Below are positions 1 through 7,585 of a DNA stretch of 64,000 bases, in pieces. This DNA comes from Gemmatimonadales bacterium UBA2982. Its GTDB lineage: Bacteria; Gemmatimonadota; Gemmatimonadetes; Longimicrobiales; Gaopeijiaceae. A program made the translations under genes and the position numbers. The notes below the pieces were generated by a model. It was given only the letters and a program-made list of their open reading frames with translations. It did no database searches and was not told the DNA's origin. The DNA lies in assembly GCA_002347035.1 (NCBI GenBank), contig DEAM01000009.1, positions 667 to 64,666 of the forward strand, read 5' to 3'. The stretch's first letter is position 1; each line of letters starts with the position of its first letter.

Positions 1-282
1 ATCGATTGCAACGCTTGAGTCAGCATAACCCAAGGCACGAACGATCAACGTGCCGGAGTCTTCGGGCACTTGAAACGCGAAGAAGCCTTCAGCGTCCGTA
101 ATCGTGCCGAGCACCCTGCCCTCGATCTCTATCGACACGGTCGCACCAACAACCGCGGCCCCTGACGACGCTGCTATCACCCGCCCCGATATCTCGGGAT
201 TAGTCTGTCCAGCCAAGGCAACCGGCGTCAGAAGCAATGCAAGTGCGCAGAACCTCGCGTTGGCGAGGGTTACCATTCGCAT
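1..282 (-). CDS. Carboxypeptidase-regulatory-like N-terminus, probable TonB-dependent receptor (partial)
   Basis: The reading frame is open from an ATG at 282 to the left window edge (94 codons). Residues 1-24 form a signal peptide ending near ALAGQ. It is followed by a domain starting ISGRVIAASSGAAVVGATV, with GTITDAEGFFAFQVP, which is the carboxypeptidase-regulatory-like fold found before many TonB receptor plugs. A good ribosome site, AGGAG, lies 5 bases before the ATG and overlaps the stop of the small lipoprotein gene upstream, so the two are co-transcribed. The receptor call is inferred from this domain and from the Fur-like boxes further upstream. The rest of the protein lies outside the window, so it could instead be another regulatory-domain outer-membrane protein. 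Confidence 0.7.
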   Translation of the reverse strand, partial: MRMVTLANARFCALALLLTPVALAGQTNPEISGRVIAASSGAAVVGATVSIEIEGRVLGTITDAEGFFAFQVPEDSGTLIVRALGYADSSVAID

Positions 283-289
283 GTTTCTC

Positions 290-505
290 CTAAAAGCGTT
301 TTGGGTTCTTGGGCAAGGCACGGCTCTTGTCTTCGTCCTCGCCACGGGGAGAGAGCAGAGCACCTTCTGTCGATCCCAACGTCGCGGGGCTCAGCTGAAT
401 CATCCCGTAACTGCCTTCCGGGGGTCCCTCATCAGTTGGATCAAGGATTGCATCGTCCTCGCAGGCCGAAAGGGCGACAACTAAAGCTGCTAACAGAAGG
501 CGCAT
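290..505 (-). CDS. Small lipoprotein, unknown function
   Basis: This 71-residue protein starts with MRLLLAALVVALSAC, a lipoprotein signal with the lipobox LSAC and the acylated cysteine at residue 15. The mature part is short, acidic and of low complexity, with no domain I recognise. It ends 7 bases before the receptor-like gene, whose ribosome site overlaps this stop codon, so the pair is an operon. Upstream are tandem Fur-like boxes. A role with the receptor in metal or siderophore uptake is only an inference from position. Confidence 0.55.
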   Translation of the reverse strand: MRLLLAALVVALSACEDDAILDPTDEGPPEGSYGMIQLSPATLGSTEGALLSPRGEDEDKSRALPKNPKRF

Positions 506-551
506 CAGAAAGATTGGATGTAAGAAGAGATTGATCAGATAATGGCCATAT

Positions 552-595
552 GAGATTGAGAACTACTCTCTAATGAGATTGAGAACTATTCTCAT
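552..595 (-). promoter_or_regulatory. Tandem Fur-like boxes upstream of lipoprotein/receptor pair
   Basis: A 23-bp unit beginning GAGATTGAGAACTA is repeated directly at 552-574 and 575-595. Each copy holds a 7-1-7 palindrome of the Fur type. Bases 580-594 read TGAGAACTATTCTCA, one mismatch from TGAGAATnATTCTCA, and 557-571 is a weaker copy. The site lies about 50-90 bases before the lipoprotein start at 505. A CATTAT hexamer on the minus strand at 540-545 could be the -10 element, which would put the boxes over the -35 region. Confidence 0.5.
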
Positions 596-659
596 CGGGT
601 GTATAGAGTGCACACTCTCGCCACAGTTGTCCACCCCCTATCTACTCTTTCTCAACTAA

Positions 660-1607
660 TTACGGGTTGCCTACCCGGAACCATTTCAAGAAATGTGAGA
701 GACCTTCGGGAAAACCGGTCTTAGGCTGGTAACCCAACACCACTCTTGAATGAGCCAGGTCAGCGCGAGTCGAGTATACGTCAGCCTCATGGGGGGGCAG
801 TTGCCTGACCTTAGGTGATAAACCCAATTCCCTAGCCAGACGATCGAGCATTTCACGCAATAACACAGTTTCCCCAGCACCAACGTTGAAAACGTCAAAG
901 GCTCCTTTTTCGACCCAATTCAACGCACAACGAACAGACTCCACTACATCGTCGATGAACGTGTAGTCGCGACCGCTGCCGCCATCGCCGAAGAGAGGGA
1001 CCTCATCCCCGTTACACAGAAGGCGGGCGAACTTATGAACAGCGAGGTCGGGACGCTGTCGAGGACCGTAGGCGCTGAAAATGCGCAGACAAGCGATACC
1101 CGTTCCGCTGCTCATCGCCTCAGATTTCAACAAGAGCTCGCCTTGATGCTTGGTCTCTGCGTACGGAGAAAGTCTTCGATCGACTGGGTCGCTTTCGGCG
1201 AACGCAGGGTTGGGATTGTTCCCGTAAACTGACGAGGAGGACGCAAAGATCACTCGACATATACCTCGGGTTCCTACCCAATGAAGCAATTTTCGCGTGC
1301 CATTTACATTTACATCCACGTAAGGCCACGGTTCATGAAGTGATGGCCGTACCCCAGATCGGGCCGCTAGATGGACGATCGCATCAACAACTGGGAGTCC
1401 TAAAAGACAGTCGGAGTCTCGTACATCACCCTTCACGAACTCAAAAGAGTTATAGTCGCGAGCACTCGCTAGGTTGCTGAGCTTTGTTTCCGAGGCGTAG
1501 TGTTCATCTAAAGAATCCAACGCGATAACCTCGTGCCCGTCAGCGAGAAAGGCATCGCAGACGTGCGAGCCGATGAACCCAGCGCCGCCGGTCACCAAAA
1601 GCTTCAT
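660..1607 (-). CDS. NAD-dependent epimerase/dehydratase (UDP-glucuronate/UDP-glucose 4-epimerase type)
   Basis: This 315-residue extended SDR enzyme probably interconverts or modifies a UDP-sugar for surface glycans. The NAD-binding motif GGAGFIGSH is at 7-15, SSSSVYG at 123-129 supplies the active-site serine, and the catalytic pair is Y149/K153 (YAETK). AYGPRQRPD and GDGGSGRDYTFIDDV are typical of UDP-glucuronate 4-epimerases. An in-frame start exists at 1703, but the ATG at 1607 puts the Rossmann motif at the N-terminus and has GGGAGGG just before it, so I use 1607. The exact sugar cannot be read from sequence. No partner gene is adjacent. Confidence 0.88.
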   Translation of the reverse strand: MKLLVTGGAGFIGSHVCDAFLADGHEVIALDSLDEHYASETKLSNLASARDYNSFEFVKGDVRDSDCLLGLPVVDAIVHLAARSGVRPSLHEPWPYVDVNVNGTRKLLHWVGTRGICRVIFASSSSVYGNNPNPAFAESDPVDRRLSPYAETKHQGELLLKSEAMSSGTGIACLRIFSAYGPRQRPDLAVHKFARLLCNGDEVPLFGDGGSGRDYTFIDDVVESVRCALNWVEKGAFDVFNVGAGETVLLREMLDRLARELGLSPKVRQLPPHEADVYSTRADLAHSRVVLGYQPKTGFPEGLSHFLKWFRVGNP

Positions 1608-1832
1608 CCCTCCCTGCTCCACCCCAGAGGTCCTGGACAGCTGCAGGCATTTGCTCGAGCCCTCGGGCCCCGAACTAAGAATCTGAATCCACCGTCTTCG
1701 CACGGAAGAAGAATGGCTGGGCCCTGCGTCACAGATAGCTCGTGGAGATTAAAGCTAGGCCGCGGGGGGGAATACAACCCACTTGGCCCCATCAGCTATG
1801 ACGAACTCTAGGGATCTTGTCCCCCCCGGGAG

Positions 1833-1857
1833 CTAGTTGAGAGTGATTCTCAACTAG
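1833..1857. promoter_or_regulatory. 25-bp palindrome, Fur-like operator candidate
   Basis: The arms CTAGTTGAGA and TCTCAACTAG are perfect inverted repeats of 10 bases around a 5-base centre. The core TGAGAGTGATTCTCA at 1838-1852 is one mismatch from a 7-1-7 Fur consensus, like the boxes at 552-595. It lies 226 bases upstream of the epimerase start on the minus strand. No T-run follows either arm, so it is unlikely to be a terminator. Confidence 0.45.
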
Positions 1858-1905
1858 GGCCAACATACCCGTGCCTCCTTTGACTCACAAGGGCTAGGAT
1901 CTAGA

Positions 1906-1944
1906 TAGCAAAAGCCCTTCAAGCGTAAGTGCTTGAAGGGCTTC
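1906..1944 (-). terminator. Rho-independent terminator of tRNA-Lys
   Basis: An 11-bp perfect stem (1914-1924 with 1931-1941, arms GCCCTTCAAGC and GCTTGAAGGGC, 6-base loop) is followed on the minus strand by TTTTGC. It begins 14 bases after the tRNA 3' end. Confidence 0.85.
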
Positions 1945-1954
1945 ATTTTACGAG

Positions 1955-2027
1955 TGCCCCGCCAGGGACTCGAACCCCGAACCTACTGATTAAGAGTCAG
2001 TTGCTCTACCAGTTGAGCTAGCGGGGC
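1955..2027 (-). tRNA. tRNA-Lys (CTT anticodon)
   Basis: This 73-nt cloverleaf has the acceptor stem GCCCCGC/GCGGGGC and D arm AGCTCAACTGGTAGAGCA. The anticodon stem ACTGA/TCAGT has loop CTCTTAA, giving anticodon CTT, and the T arm contains GGTTCGAGTCC. The discriminator is A and the CCA end is not encoded. It stands alone, with its own promoter-like sequence upstream and a terminator downstream. Confidence 0.95.
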
Positions 2028-2065
2028 AGTACAGCTACGGCTTACAGGTCCGACGGAGAGGCCGA

Positions 2066-2093
2066 AAGGTATCCGAGCCCCAGTTAGGGTCAA
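2066..2093 (-). promoter_or_regulatory. Putative sigma-70-type promoter of tRNA-Lys
   Basis: On the minus strand TTGACC (2093-2088) and TACCTT (2071-2066) are separated by 16 bases and sit about 40-65 bases upstream of the tRNA. The -35 match is good and the -10 match is moderate. Confidence 0.4.
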
Positions 2094-2110
2094 GCATTAA
2101 CTACGAGAAT

Positions 2111-2782
2111 CTAAGCAGCACCCTTTGTCCTAGTCTCTAGCAACTGCCTTACTTCGTGGTCTGATACTGGAGTGAAGTCCTTGTACCACATTCCTACCGC
2201 AGTAAACGAAACGGGTGTGCGAAGGCAGATCACTTCATCCGCCTCTTCCCGCAGTGCCCGAACAGTCTCTTCTGCAGCCACAGGACACGCAACAATCCTC
2301 CGCTCCACACCACGAGCCTCCAGGGACTCCAGTGCTGCTCGGACAGTCGAGCCTGTCGCGATACCATCGTCTACAACAACTACAGTGGTACCAGTAAGGT
2401 CTATCGGTTGACTTTCGTTTCGATAGAGACTCTCCCGACGCTCAAGTTCATGCCGTTCCCGCTTAATGGTTTCACGCACTACATCCTCACCGATTCCGAG
2501 CGCTGTCATGTGACCCTCGTTGAATACCACCACGTTACCAGTAGCGATGGCACCGAATGCCAGCTCCGGCTGCCAGGGAACACCAAGTTTTCGAACCAAA
2601 AGAACATCTAGTGGGGCACCTAATCGGCGAGCAACTTCGTGTGCTACCGGAACCCCACCACGGGGTAGCGCGAGAATAACCGTGTCTTGCGAGCTAATTC
2701 TTGGCTCTAGTGCTTCTGCCAGCTGTCGGCCTGCACTGTGTCGGTCCACGAAACGCCCAGCAGTCTGGCTGCCGTCAATCAC
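2111..2782 (-). CDS. Phosphoribosyltransferase-family protein
   Basis: This 223-residue type I phosphoribosyltransferase fold carries the PRPP-binding signature VVVVDDGIATGST at 134-146 and the family's N-terminal block LALPRGGVPVAHEVA at 38-52. Members are often annotated only as phosphoribosyltransferases, and some are fused to hydrolases. The nucleobase substrate is unknown and the role may be regulatory. The start is GTG at 2782, fixed by a near-perfect AGGAGGT five bases upstream. It ends 84 bases before tRNA-Lys on the same strand. Confidence 0.85.
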   Translation of the reverse strand: MIDGSQTAGRFVDRHSAGRQLAEALEPRISSQDTVILALPRGGVPVAHEVARRLGAPLDVLLVRKLGVPWQPELAFGAIATGNVVVFNEGHMTALGIGEDVVRETIKRERHELERRESLYRNESQPIDLTGTTVVVVDDGIATGSTVRAALESLEARGVERRIVACPVAAEETVRALREEADEVICLRTPVSFTAVGMWYKDFTPVSDHEVRQLLETRTKGAA

Positions 2783-2898
2783 AGGTTACCTCCTTCATTG
2801 TCCTCACCGCTCACCTTGAGTTCTTCGACGTGAGTACTGGCACCTCGAAGGGCCGCTTTGAGTGTCCTCTCCTATTTGGATCCCCGACCCACTCGTGT

Positions 2899-3972
2899 TC
2901 AACCTGACAGTTCCTCCGAAAGAACGGCAAACCTGTCGGCCATCGCCTCGGTAGCAAGCGACTCAAACCCATCCTCCAAATCTGTGATGAATAGCGCTGC
3001 AATCCCTTCACGATTAGCGAGGCCGTAACCCTCTGTCGGGCCTAGCACACTCAGAGCCGTAGCCCATGCATCCGCCAGAGCAGCACTCTGATGGACAACG
3101 CTCACCGAAGCCCCACGAAAGGGCAGCGGACTCCCGGTGCGGGGATCAATAATATGCGCGTAACGACGCCCCCCCTCTTCAAAGAAGTTCCGGTAGTCAC
3201 CAGAAGTGGCAATTGCCTCATCTCTAAGTTCGACTGTTCCATATACAGCAGGCGCCACGTCATCAGGACTTTCAATGCCAACACGCCAACGTCTACCATC
3301 CTGCCGGAAGCCTCTTGCCTTGAGCTCCCCACCTACTTCTATAAGGAAGCTCCTATAGCCGAGCGCGATTAAATCTCCATTGAGACGCTCAACGGCGTAA
3401 CCCTTCGCGATACCAGAAAGGTCTAAAACGGTCTCCTGATTGAGCTTCAATACCGAATGAGACTCTTCCTCCAAAACCACCAGGTCATAACCGATATGAT
3501 CGCGTAGCGTAGCCACAACTGTTTCTTCGGGTGCACTGACCACCAATGTCCCAGGGCCAAAGCCCCAAACATTTACGAGAGGAGCAACAGTTATATCGAA
3601 TGCCCCACCTGACCTTTCACTCACGTCCTGGGCAAGCGTCAAGACTTCGAAAAGTTCGTTACTGACTTCTAGCGGTCCTCCACCCAAACTTTGATTCAGG
3701 CGTGACAGTTCAGACTCTGGGTCATATGTAGACATAAGTCCGTTGACCTGATCGAGCCTTTCCTCAATCAGCCCCTCTAGGTGCAAACGAGCCTCAGCCG
3801 AGATCTCGTGCGCATTGATAGTCACCCTGAATGTGGTGCCCATCGTGACACCTACGAATTCATGCATGGAGTCACTTCTGTCCGCCCCAAGCCTCCAGAC
3901 GAGGTAGCCTAACAGGAGTGCGATTGCCGTAGCTCGTACCAACGCCATTGTTCGACTTGAGCGGGTTGCCAC
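2899..3972 (-). CDS. apbE: FAD:protein FMN transferase (ApbE family)
   Basis: This protein of 357 residues covalently attaches FMN from FAD to threonines of target flavoproteins such as Nqr/Rnf subunits, outside the cytoplasmic membrane. An N-terminal membrane anchor spans about residues 9-27. Family motifs are GVTMGTTFRV (41-50), DLSGIAKGYAVE (184-195), ATSGDYRNFF (255-264), HIIDPRTGSP (273-282) and DAWATAL (301-307, the Mg-binding region). The GTG at 3972 is chosen; an ATG at 3948 is possible but has no better ribosome site. No Nqr, Rnf or FMN-target gene is seen nearby, so the substrate is probably encoded elsewhere. Confidence 0.9.
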   Translation of the reverse strand: MATRSSRTMALVRATAIALLLGYLVWRLGADRSDSMHEFVGVTMGTTFRVTINAHEISAEARLHLEGLIEERLDQVNGLMSTYDPESELSRLNQSLGGGPLEVSNELFEVLTLAQDVSERSGGAFDITVAPLVNVWGFGPGTLVVSAPEETVVATLRDHIGYDLVVLEEESHSVLKLNQETVLDLSGIAKGYAVERLNGDLIALGYRSFLIEVGGELKARGFRQDGRRWRVGIESPDDVAPAVYGTVELRDEAIATSGDYRNFFEEGGRRYAHIIDPRTGSPLPFRGASVSVVHQSAALADAWATALSVLGPTEGYGLANREGIAALFITDLEDGFESLATEAMADRFAVLSEELSG

Positions 3973-4075
3973 TACGTCACCGTCCTAACTCTTCACACCG
4001 GACGCTCCCGGACAAAATATCCTCGCGTCTTCTAGGGTCATTGCAGTAAGAGGCGGTCACTACACCCGACTCGTA

Positions 4076-5260
4076 TCAGAATGCGCTGATCCCCGTCAGC
4101 GTCTGTCCTAGAATAAGGGAGTGCACATCGTGCGTGCCTTCATAAGTGTATACCGACTCTAGATTGGCCATGTGCCTCATCGAGTGGTACTCGATAAGAA
4201 TGCCATTGCCCCCCAGCAAACGACGGGCCTCCCGCGCTACGTTTGTAGCCATATCCACGTTGGCTCGCTTGGCAAGAGAAACCTGTTGCGTTGTCATCGT
4301 GCCCGCGTCCTTCATGCGCCCTAACCGGTAACAAAGTAGCTGCCCCTGCGTGATGCTGGTCAGCATATCTGCAAGACGGACCTGCTGGATCTGCTTGCCC
4401 CCAATTGGCTGATCAAACATGACCCTCTCTTTCGAGTATGACACTGCCTCGTGAAAACATGCCATAGCGGCGCCCACAGCTCCCCAGGAAATCCCGTAAC
4501 GGGCCTGGGTCAAGCACATCAGAGGATGTTTGATCCCGTCTGTAGTGCCTGGGAGCATTGCCTCATCCGGTACCTCGACATCCTGTAGCACGAGTTCGCT
4601 CGTATCGGACGCGACTAGCGAAAGCTTGCCGGCCTGGTTCTTCGAGCTGAAGCCCGGCAAGTCAGTCGGTACGATAAAGCCGCGAATCCCCTTAACGTCA
4701 CCTGGGTCCTCGGTCTGTGCCCAGATGACAGCTATATCTGCCATGGAGCCATTGGTAATCCACATCTTCGTCCCATTGAGCACCCAACCGTCCGCAGTCT
4801 TCTTGGCTGTCGTAATCATGCCCGTCGGATTTGAGCCATAGTCCGGCTCCGTAAGCCCAAAACAGCCTATGGCTTCTGCCGAGGCCAATCGTGGCAGCCA
4901 TTTTGTCTTCTGGGCGTCAGATCCAAAGGCATAGATTGGATACATGACCAGCGCGCCCTGTACAGACGCGAAAGAGCGGACTCCTGAGTCCCCCCGCTCA
5001 AGCTCCTGCATAATCAAGCCATAGGAGACATTGTTCAGGCCAGCACACCCAAATTCTTCGGGTAAGTTGGCTCCAAGTACTCCCAGTTCCGCAAGCTCAG
5101 GGATGATCTCTTCAGGGAAGCGCCGCTTGGTATATGCTTCCCCAATGATCGGAATGAGTCGATCTTCAACCCAAGAACGAACGGTGTCCCGAACCATTCG
5201 CTCTTCAGAAGAGAAAAGCTCATCTGTTTTGTAGAAATCGATGCCTTCGAACCTGGCCAT
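4076..5260 (-). CDS. gcdH: Acyl-CoA dehydrogenase, glutaryl-CoA dehydrogenase type
   Basis: This 394-residue flavoenzyme of the acyl-CoA dehydrogenase family most closely recalls glutaryl-CoA dehydrogenase (lysine/tryptophan breakdown to crotonyl-CoA). Features seen are GVRSFASVQ, GCFGLTEPDYGSNP and WITNGS in the FAD/substrate region, and the C-terminal YEGTHDVHSLILGQ with the catalytic glutamate at about 374. The start is ATG at 5260; a TTG six bases earlier is less likely. It stands alone in its orientation. Assignment to glutaryl-CoA rests on remembered motif resemblance, and another acyl-CoA substrate is possible. Confidence 0.85.
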   Translation of the reverse strand: MARFEGIDFYKTDELFSSEERMVRDTVRSWVEDRLIPIIGEAYTKRRFPEEIIPELAELGVLGANLPEEFGCAGLNNVSYGLIMQELERGDSGVRSFASVQGALVMYPIYAFGSDAQKTKWLPRLASAEAIGCFGLTEPDYGSNPTGMITTAKKTADGWVLNGTKMWITNGSMADIAVIWAQTEDPGDVKGIRGFIVPTDLPGFSSKNQAGKLSLVASDTSELVLQDVEVPDEAMLPGTTDGIKHPLMCLTQARYGISWGAVGAAMACFHEAVSYSKERVMFDQPIGGKQIQQVRLADMLTSITQGQLLCYRLGRMKDAGTMTTQQVSLAKRANVDMATNVAREARRLLGGNGILIEYHSMRHMANLESVYTYEGTHDVHSLILGQTLTGISAF

Positions 5261-5302
5261 CGTCAACGTCCCATTAGCTGTGGGTTGATGTAGCCAAAGA
5301 AT

Positions 5303-5686
5303 CTAGGCGAGTGGTCCTTCTTCGGCAGTGTCGGGCGGGACTGCGTCAGCCGCGTGCGTGTTCCTAAAGCGCATGACTCCGTAAGCTAGCTCTCGAGAGA
5401 CCTTAGAACCGAGCCAAATCGCGGCAACAACGGTGCCAGCCCATGCTCCGACGATAAGATCTGATGGCTGAATACCAATCCATATGAAAGCCGCAATACA
5501 TGCGCCAAATGCAAGACCGCCAAGCCATCCCCACCACCCGGCTCGGTTTCTAGCTTGAGCTCGGCACAGATCACACCAGAGCATGCGGTCTAGGTGAGTT
5601 AGGTCACGAGTCTCCAGGCAACGGACGCATGTGACCTCGTCAGGATATCGATCCCGCCATGTCGACCGCTCACGCCCACTCGCCAT
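5303..5686 (-). CDS. Zinc-ribbon-like small membrane protein
   Basis: A hypothetical protein of 127 residues. Residues 20-43 contain CVRCLETRDLTHLDRMLWCDLC, two CxxC pairs suggesting a zinc ribbon. They are followed by two hydrophobic segments at about 53-73 and 76-94 and a short charged tail. I do not recognise the family. It lies 42 bases upstream of the acyl-CoA dehydrogenase on the same strand and follows a possible 38-residue ORF by 11 bases. ATG at 5686. Confidence 0.65.
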   Translation of the reverse strand: MASGRERSTWRDRYPDEVTCVRCLETRDLTHLDRMLWCDLCRAQARNRAGWWGWLGGLAFGACIAAFIWIGIQPSDLIVGAWAGTVVAAIWLGSKVSRELAYGVMRFRNTHAADAVPPDTAEEGPLA

Positions 5687-5697
5687 TTATATGCCCT

Positions 5698-5814
5698 TTA
5701 GTTCAGCAGCTTCATCACTGTATCAGCAAACTCTTCGGAAGCTAGAGTGCTACCTCCACCCAGGGTTAGCATAAGCATGCTCTTCACCACAAGTCGGAGG
5801 CCTCTCAGGTCCAA
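5698..5814 (-). CDS. Possible 38-residue small protein
   Basis: A short open frame with TTG at 5814 is preceded by GAGGG seven bases upstream and ends with TAA at 5698, 11 bases before the zinc-ribbon membrane protein. The product starts MDLRGLRLVVKS and continues with a hydrophobic MLMLTLGGG and an acidic-amphipathic tail (EEFADTVMKLL). Composition looks protein-like, but length, unusual start and lack of a known family leave it doubtful. Confidence 0.25.
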   Translation of the reverse strand: MDLRGLRLVVKSMLMLTLGGGSTLASEEFADTVMKLLN

Positions 5815-5916
5815 TCACCCACCCTCAACCTTTCTATTCGTTCGACCATGAGACAACCCGCAAGAAACAATCTGCTCCCTGGAATGACCCCCTACCGTTG
5901 CTTTCGACTCCTTTCC

Positions 5917-6432
5917 CTACCGCCGTCGAACGTAACGTGGGTTGTAGTCGTAGTCAGTGTGTCCCTCACCCCACTCGACCAAGTCTTCGATTAAGGTGAT
6001 TTGCTCCGTGCCACTCAGGCGGGCTCTGCCCGCAATATTAAGGGAGCGACGCCAGAGGACTCCCGTGAGTTCCTCCCTCGGTAGAATCGCTGAGGCGATC
6101 TCTAAACCCCCCGCAGTTTGAGTTTTCACGCGCACACCCCCAAGCCCAGGGAAATCCTGGAGTAGATCGAAGGTCTCCTCAGTGAAGAGGTAGATGTAGG
6201 GACCTACCTTCGCCCAAAGGCTGCCACCCCTCCGAACCTGTGCGGCTGATTGCTGCACCGTCACGACTGCCACATTACCCCGGACTTCCGCTGCGAGCAC
6301 AGTTCCAGACTCGTAGTACTTAGTGATGTCCTCACTAGTAGGCAGAGTGAAATCTGTTGGCTCAGTGCACCCCCCAATAGTACATGTGAGAGCACACAGG
6401 ACGCTCAGCGGATGCCCTGATTTTCTGTACAT
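5917..6432 (-). CDS. Hypothetical lipoprotein
   Basis: A 171-residue protein with signal peptide and lipobox IGGC (C22), so a predicted lipid-anchored envelope protein. The mature part has mixed alpha/beta character, with YLFTEETFDLLQDFPGLGGVRV in its middle and a basic C-terminus (NPRYVRRR). No family is recognised. It lies between the zinc-ribbon protein and msrB on the same strand, with spacers over 100 bases on both sides. ATG at 6432 has only a weak ribosome site. Confidence 0.65.
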   Translation of the reverse strand: MYRKSGHPLSVLCALTCTIGGCTEPTDFTLPTSEDITKYYESGTVLAAEVRGNVAVVTVQQSAAQVRRGGSLWAKVGPYIYLFTEETFDLLQDFPGLGGVRVKTQTAGGLEIASAILPREELTGVLWRRSLNIAGRARLSGTEQITLIEDLVEWGEGHTDYDYNPRYVRRR

Positions 6433-6532
6433 AGGCTTTGGTCAGCTCACTCCGAGGGTCTCAATCACCCCATAAGTGGAGCAATAGCCGTGCCAGTTAT
6501 ACCACGCCCTCCGATCTGAGACTCGCCTGCAG

Positions 6533-6943
6533 TCACCCTGCTTCCTGATCTCCGACCTCCAGTCTAAGCGAGCACGAGTTGATACAGTACCTGAGTCCCG
6601 TAGGCTTTGGGCCGTCTGGGAATACGTGCCCTAGGTGACCATCGCAGACTCCGCAAAGAACCTCAGTTCGCCTCATAAATAGGCTGTGGTCATCCTGCTC
6701 ACAGATCGCCTCTTCAGAAACAGGCTCGTAGAACGACGGCCAGCCACTCCCTGAATCATACTTCGTGTTAGAGGAGAAAAGGGCGGTTCCACAGCCACGA
6801 CAGCAGTAGACGCCCTCAGACTTCTCAGAATAGTAGGCACCGGTAAAAGCACGCTCCGTACCTTTTTCCCGAAGCACCCGGTACTCATTCTCGCTGAGAC
6901 ATTCCCTCCACTCGGCATCCGTTTTCTCGATCCGGTGAGGCAC
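6533..6943 (-). CDS. msrB: Peptide-methionine (R)-S-oxide reductase MsrB
   Basis: This 136-residue enzyme reduces methionine-R-sulfoxide in oxidised proteins. Two zinc-binding CxxC pairs (CCRGCG and CGVCDGHLGHVF), the segment DSGSGWPSF and the catalytic cysteine in RYCINS are all present. The length is normal for a single-domain cytoplasmic MsrB. The start is GTG at 6943, supported by GGAGGT five bases before it. It is divergent from the cupin gene at 7090, leaving a 146-base intergenic region. Confidence 0.95.
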   Translation of the reverse strand: MPHRIEKTDAEWRECLSENEYRVLREKGTERAFTGAYYSEKSEGVYCCRGCGTALFSSNTKYDSGSGWPSFYEPVSEEAICEQDDHSLFMRRTEVLCGVCDGHLGHVFPDGPKPTGLRYCINSCSLRLEVGDQEAG

Positions 6944-7030
6944 CTTCTACCTCCGGCATAAGTATTTAGACGAGGCGTCCAACCCCTTCACACCATGCGG
7001 GTTCCGGCTCCAATGCTCGACCCCATTGAC

Positions 7031-7063
7031 ATTGGCCGTTCTCAGTTGCCGATTGGCCGCTCT
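7031..7063 (+). repeat. Direct repeat upstream of cupin gene
   Basis: ATTGGCCGTTCT (7031-7042) and ATTGGCCGCTCT (7052-7063) are direct repeats with one mismatch, 21 bases (two helical turns) apart. They lie in the divergent msrB/cupin intergenic region, 27 bases before the cupin start. They could be a regulator binding site. Confidence 0.35.
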
Positions 7064-7089
7064 TCTTTGACTAATTCCGGAGCATCTGA

Positions 7090-7467
7090 ATGAGTACTGA
7101 CTCTGTCCGCCTTGAGCGGTGGGAAGAGATCGAGCGTGAGACGGTGACCAACGGCATCGCCCGCCAACTCTTTACAGGAAAGCGCATGATGCTAGCGCAC
7201 GTCCATCTCGATAAGGGTGCAGTCGTACCGACGCATTCTCACGAGAATGAGCAATTGACCTGGATTGTGCGTGGATCGATGAAGTTTTGGATGGGAGAGG
7301 GAGACGAAATTAAAGAGCTGCTGCTCTCAGCTGGAGACGTGCTCTACATTCCCTCGAATGTCCCTCATAAAGCTGAAGCGCTCGAGGACACACTCGACGT
7401 TGACATTTTTAGCCCACCTCGACAGGACTGGCTTGACGGGACAGACACTTACTTTCAGAACCAGTAA
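7090..7467 (+). CDS. Cupin-domain protein
   Basis: A 125-residue single-domain cupin. The first metal motif is THSHENEQLTWIVRG (His, His, Glu) and the second is GDVLYIPSNVPHKAE, with a conserved histidine. Such small cupins bind a divalent metal and may be dioxygenases, isomerases or ligand sensors, and the reaction cannot be named. ATG at 7090 follows a moderate CCGGAG site. It is divergent from msrB and 118 bases upstream of ilvE. Confidence 0.85.
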   Translation: MSTDSVRLERWEEIERETVTNGIARQLFTGKRMMLAHVHLDKGAVVPTHSHENEQLTWIVRGSMKFWMGEGDEIKELLLSAGDVLYIPSNVPHKAEALEDTLDVDIFSPPRQDWLDGTDTYFQNQ

Positions 7468-7585
7468 ATTTCCATCAGAACTTCTGTCTTATACCTAAGT
7501 GGCCTTCACTAAGACCTTGGGCGGAATAGATTTGGCCAAGGATGTTGATGGTTGCAGGGGGTAGTTAGAATAAAGGAATCGCGCG

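Larger units (their letters stand above)
1608..1954. other. Non-coding stretch between epimerase and tRNA-Lys
   Basis: No convincing gene is seen here. Short open frames on both strands have no ribosome site and unlikely composition. The stretch contains a long Fur-like palindrome at 1833-1857 and the terminator of tRNA-Lys at 1908-1944. Confidence 0.6.

Noticed and set aside
7234..7249. Palindrome CATTCTCACGAGAATG resembling the Fur boxes
   Set aside because: It lies in the cupin metal motif (THSHENEQ), where the codons explain it.
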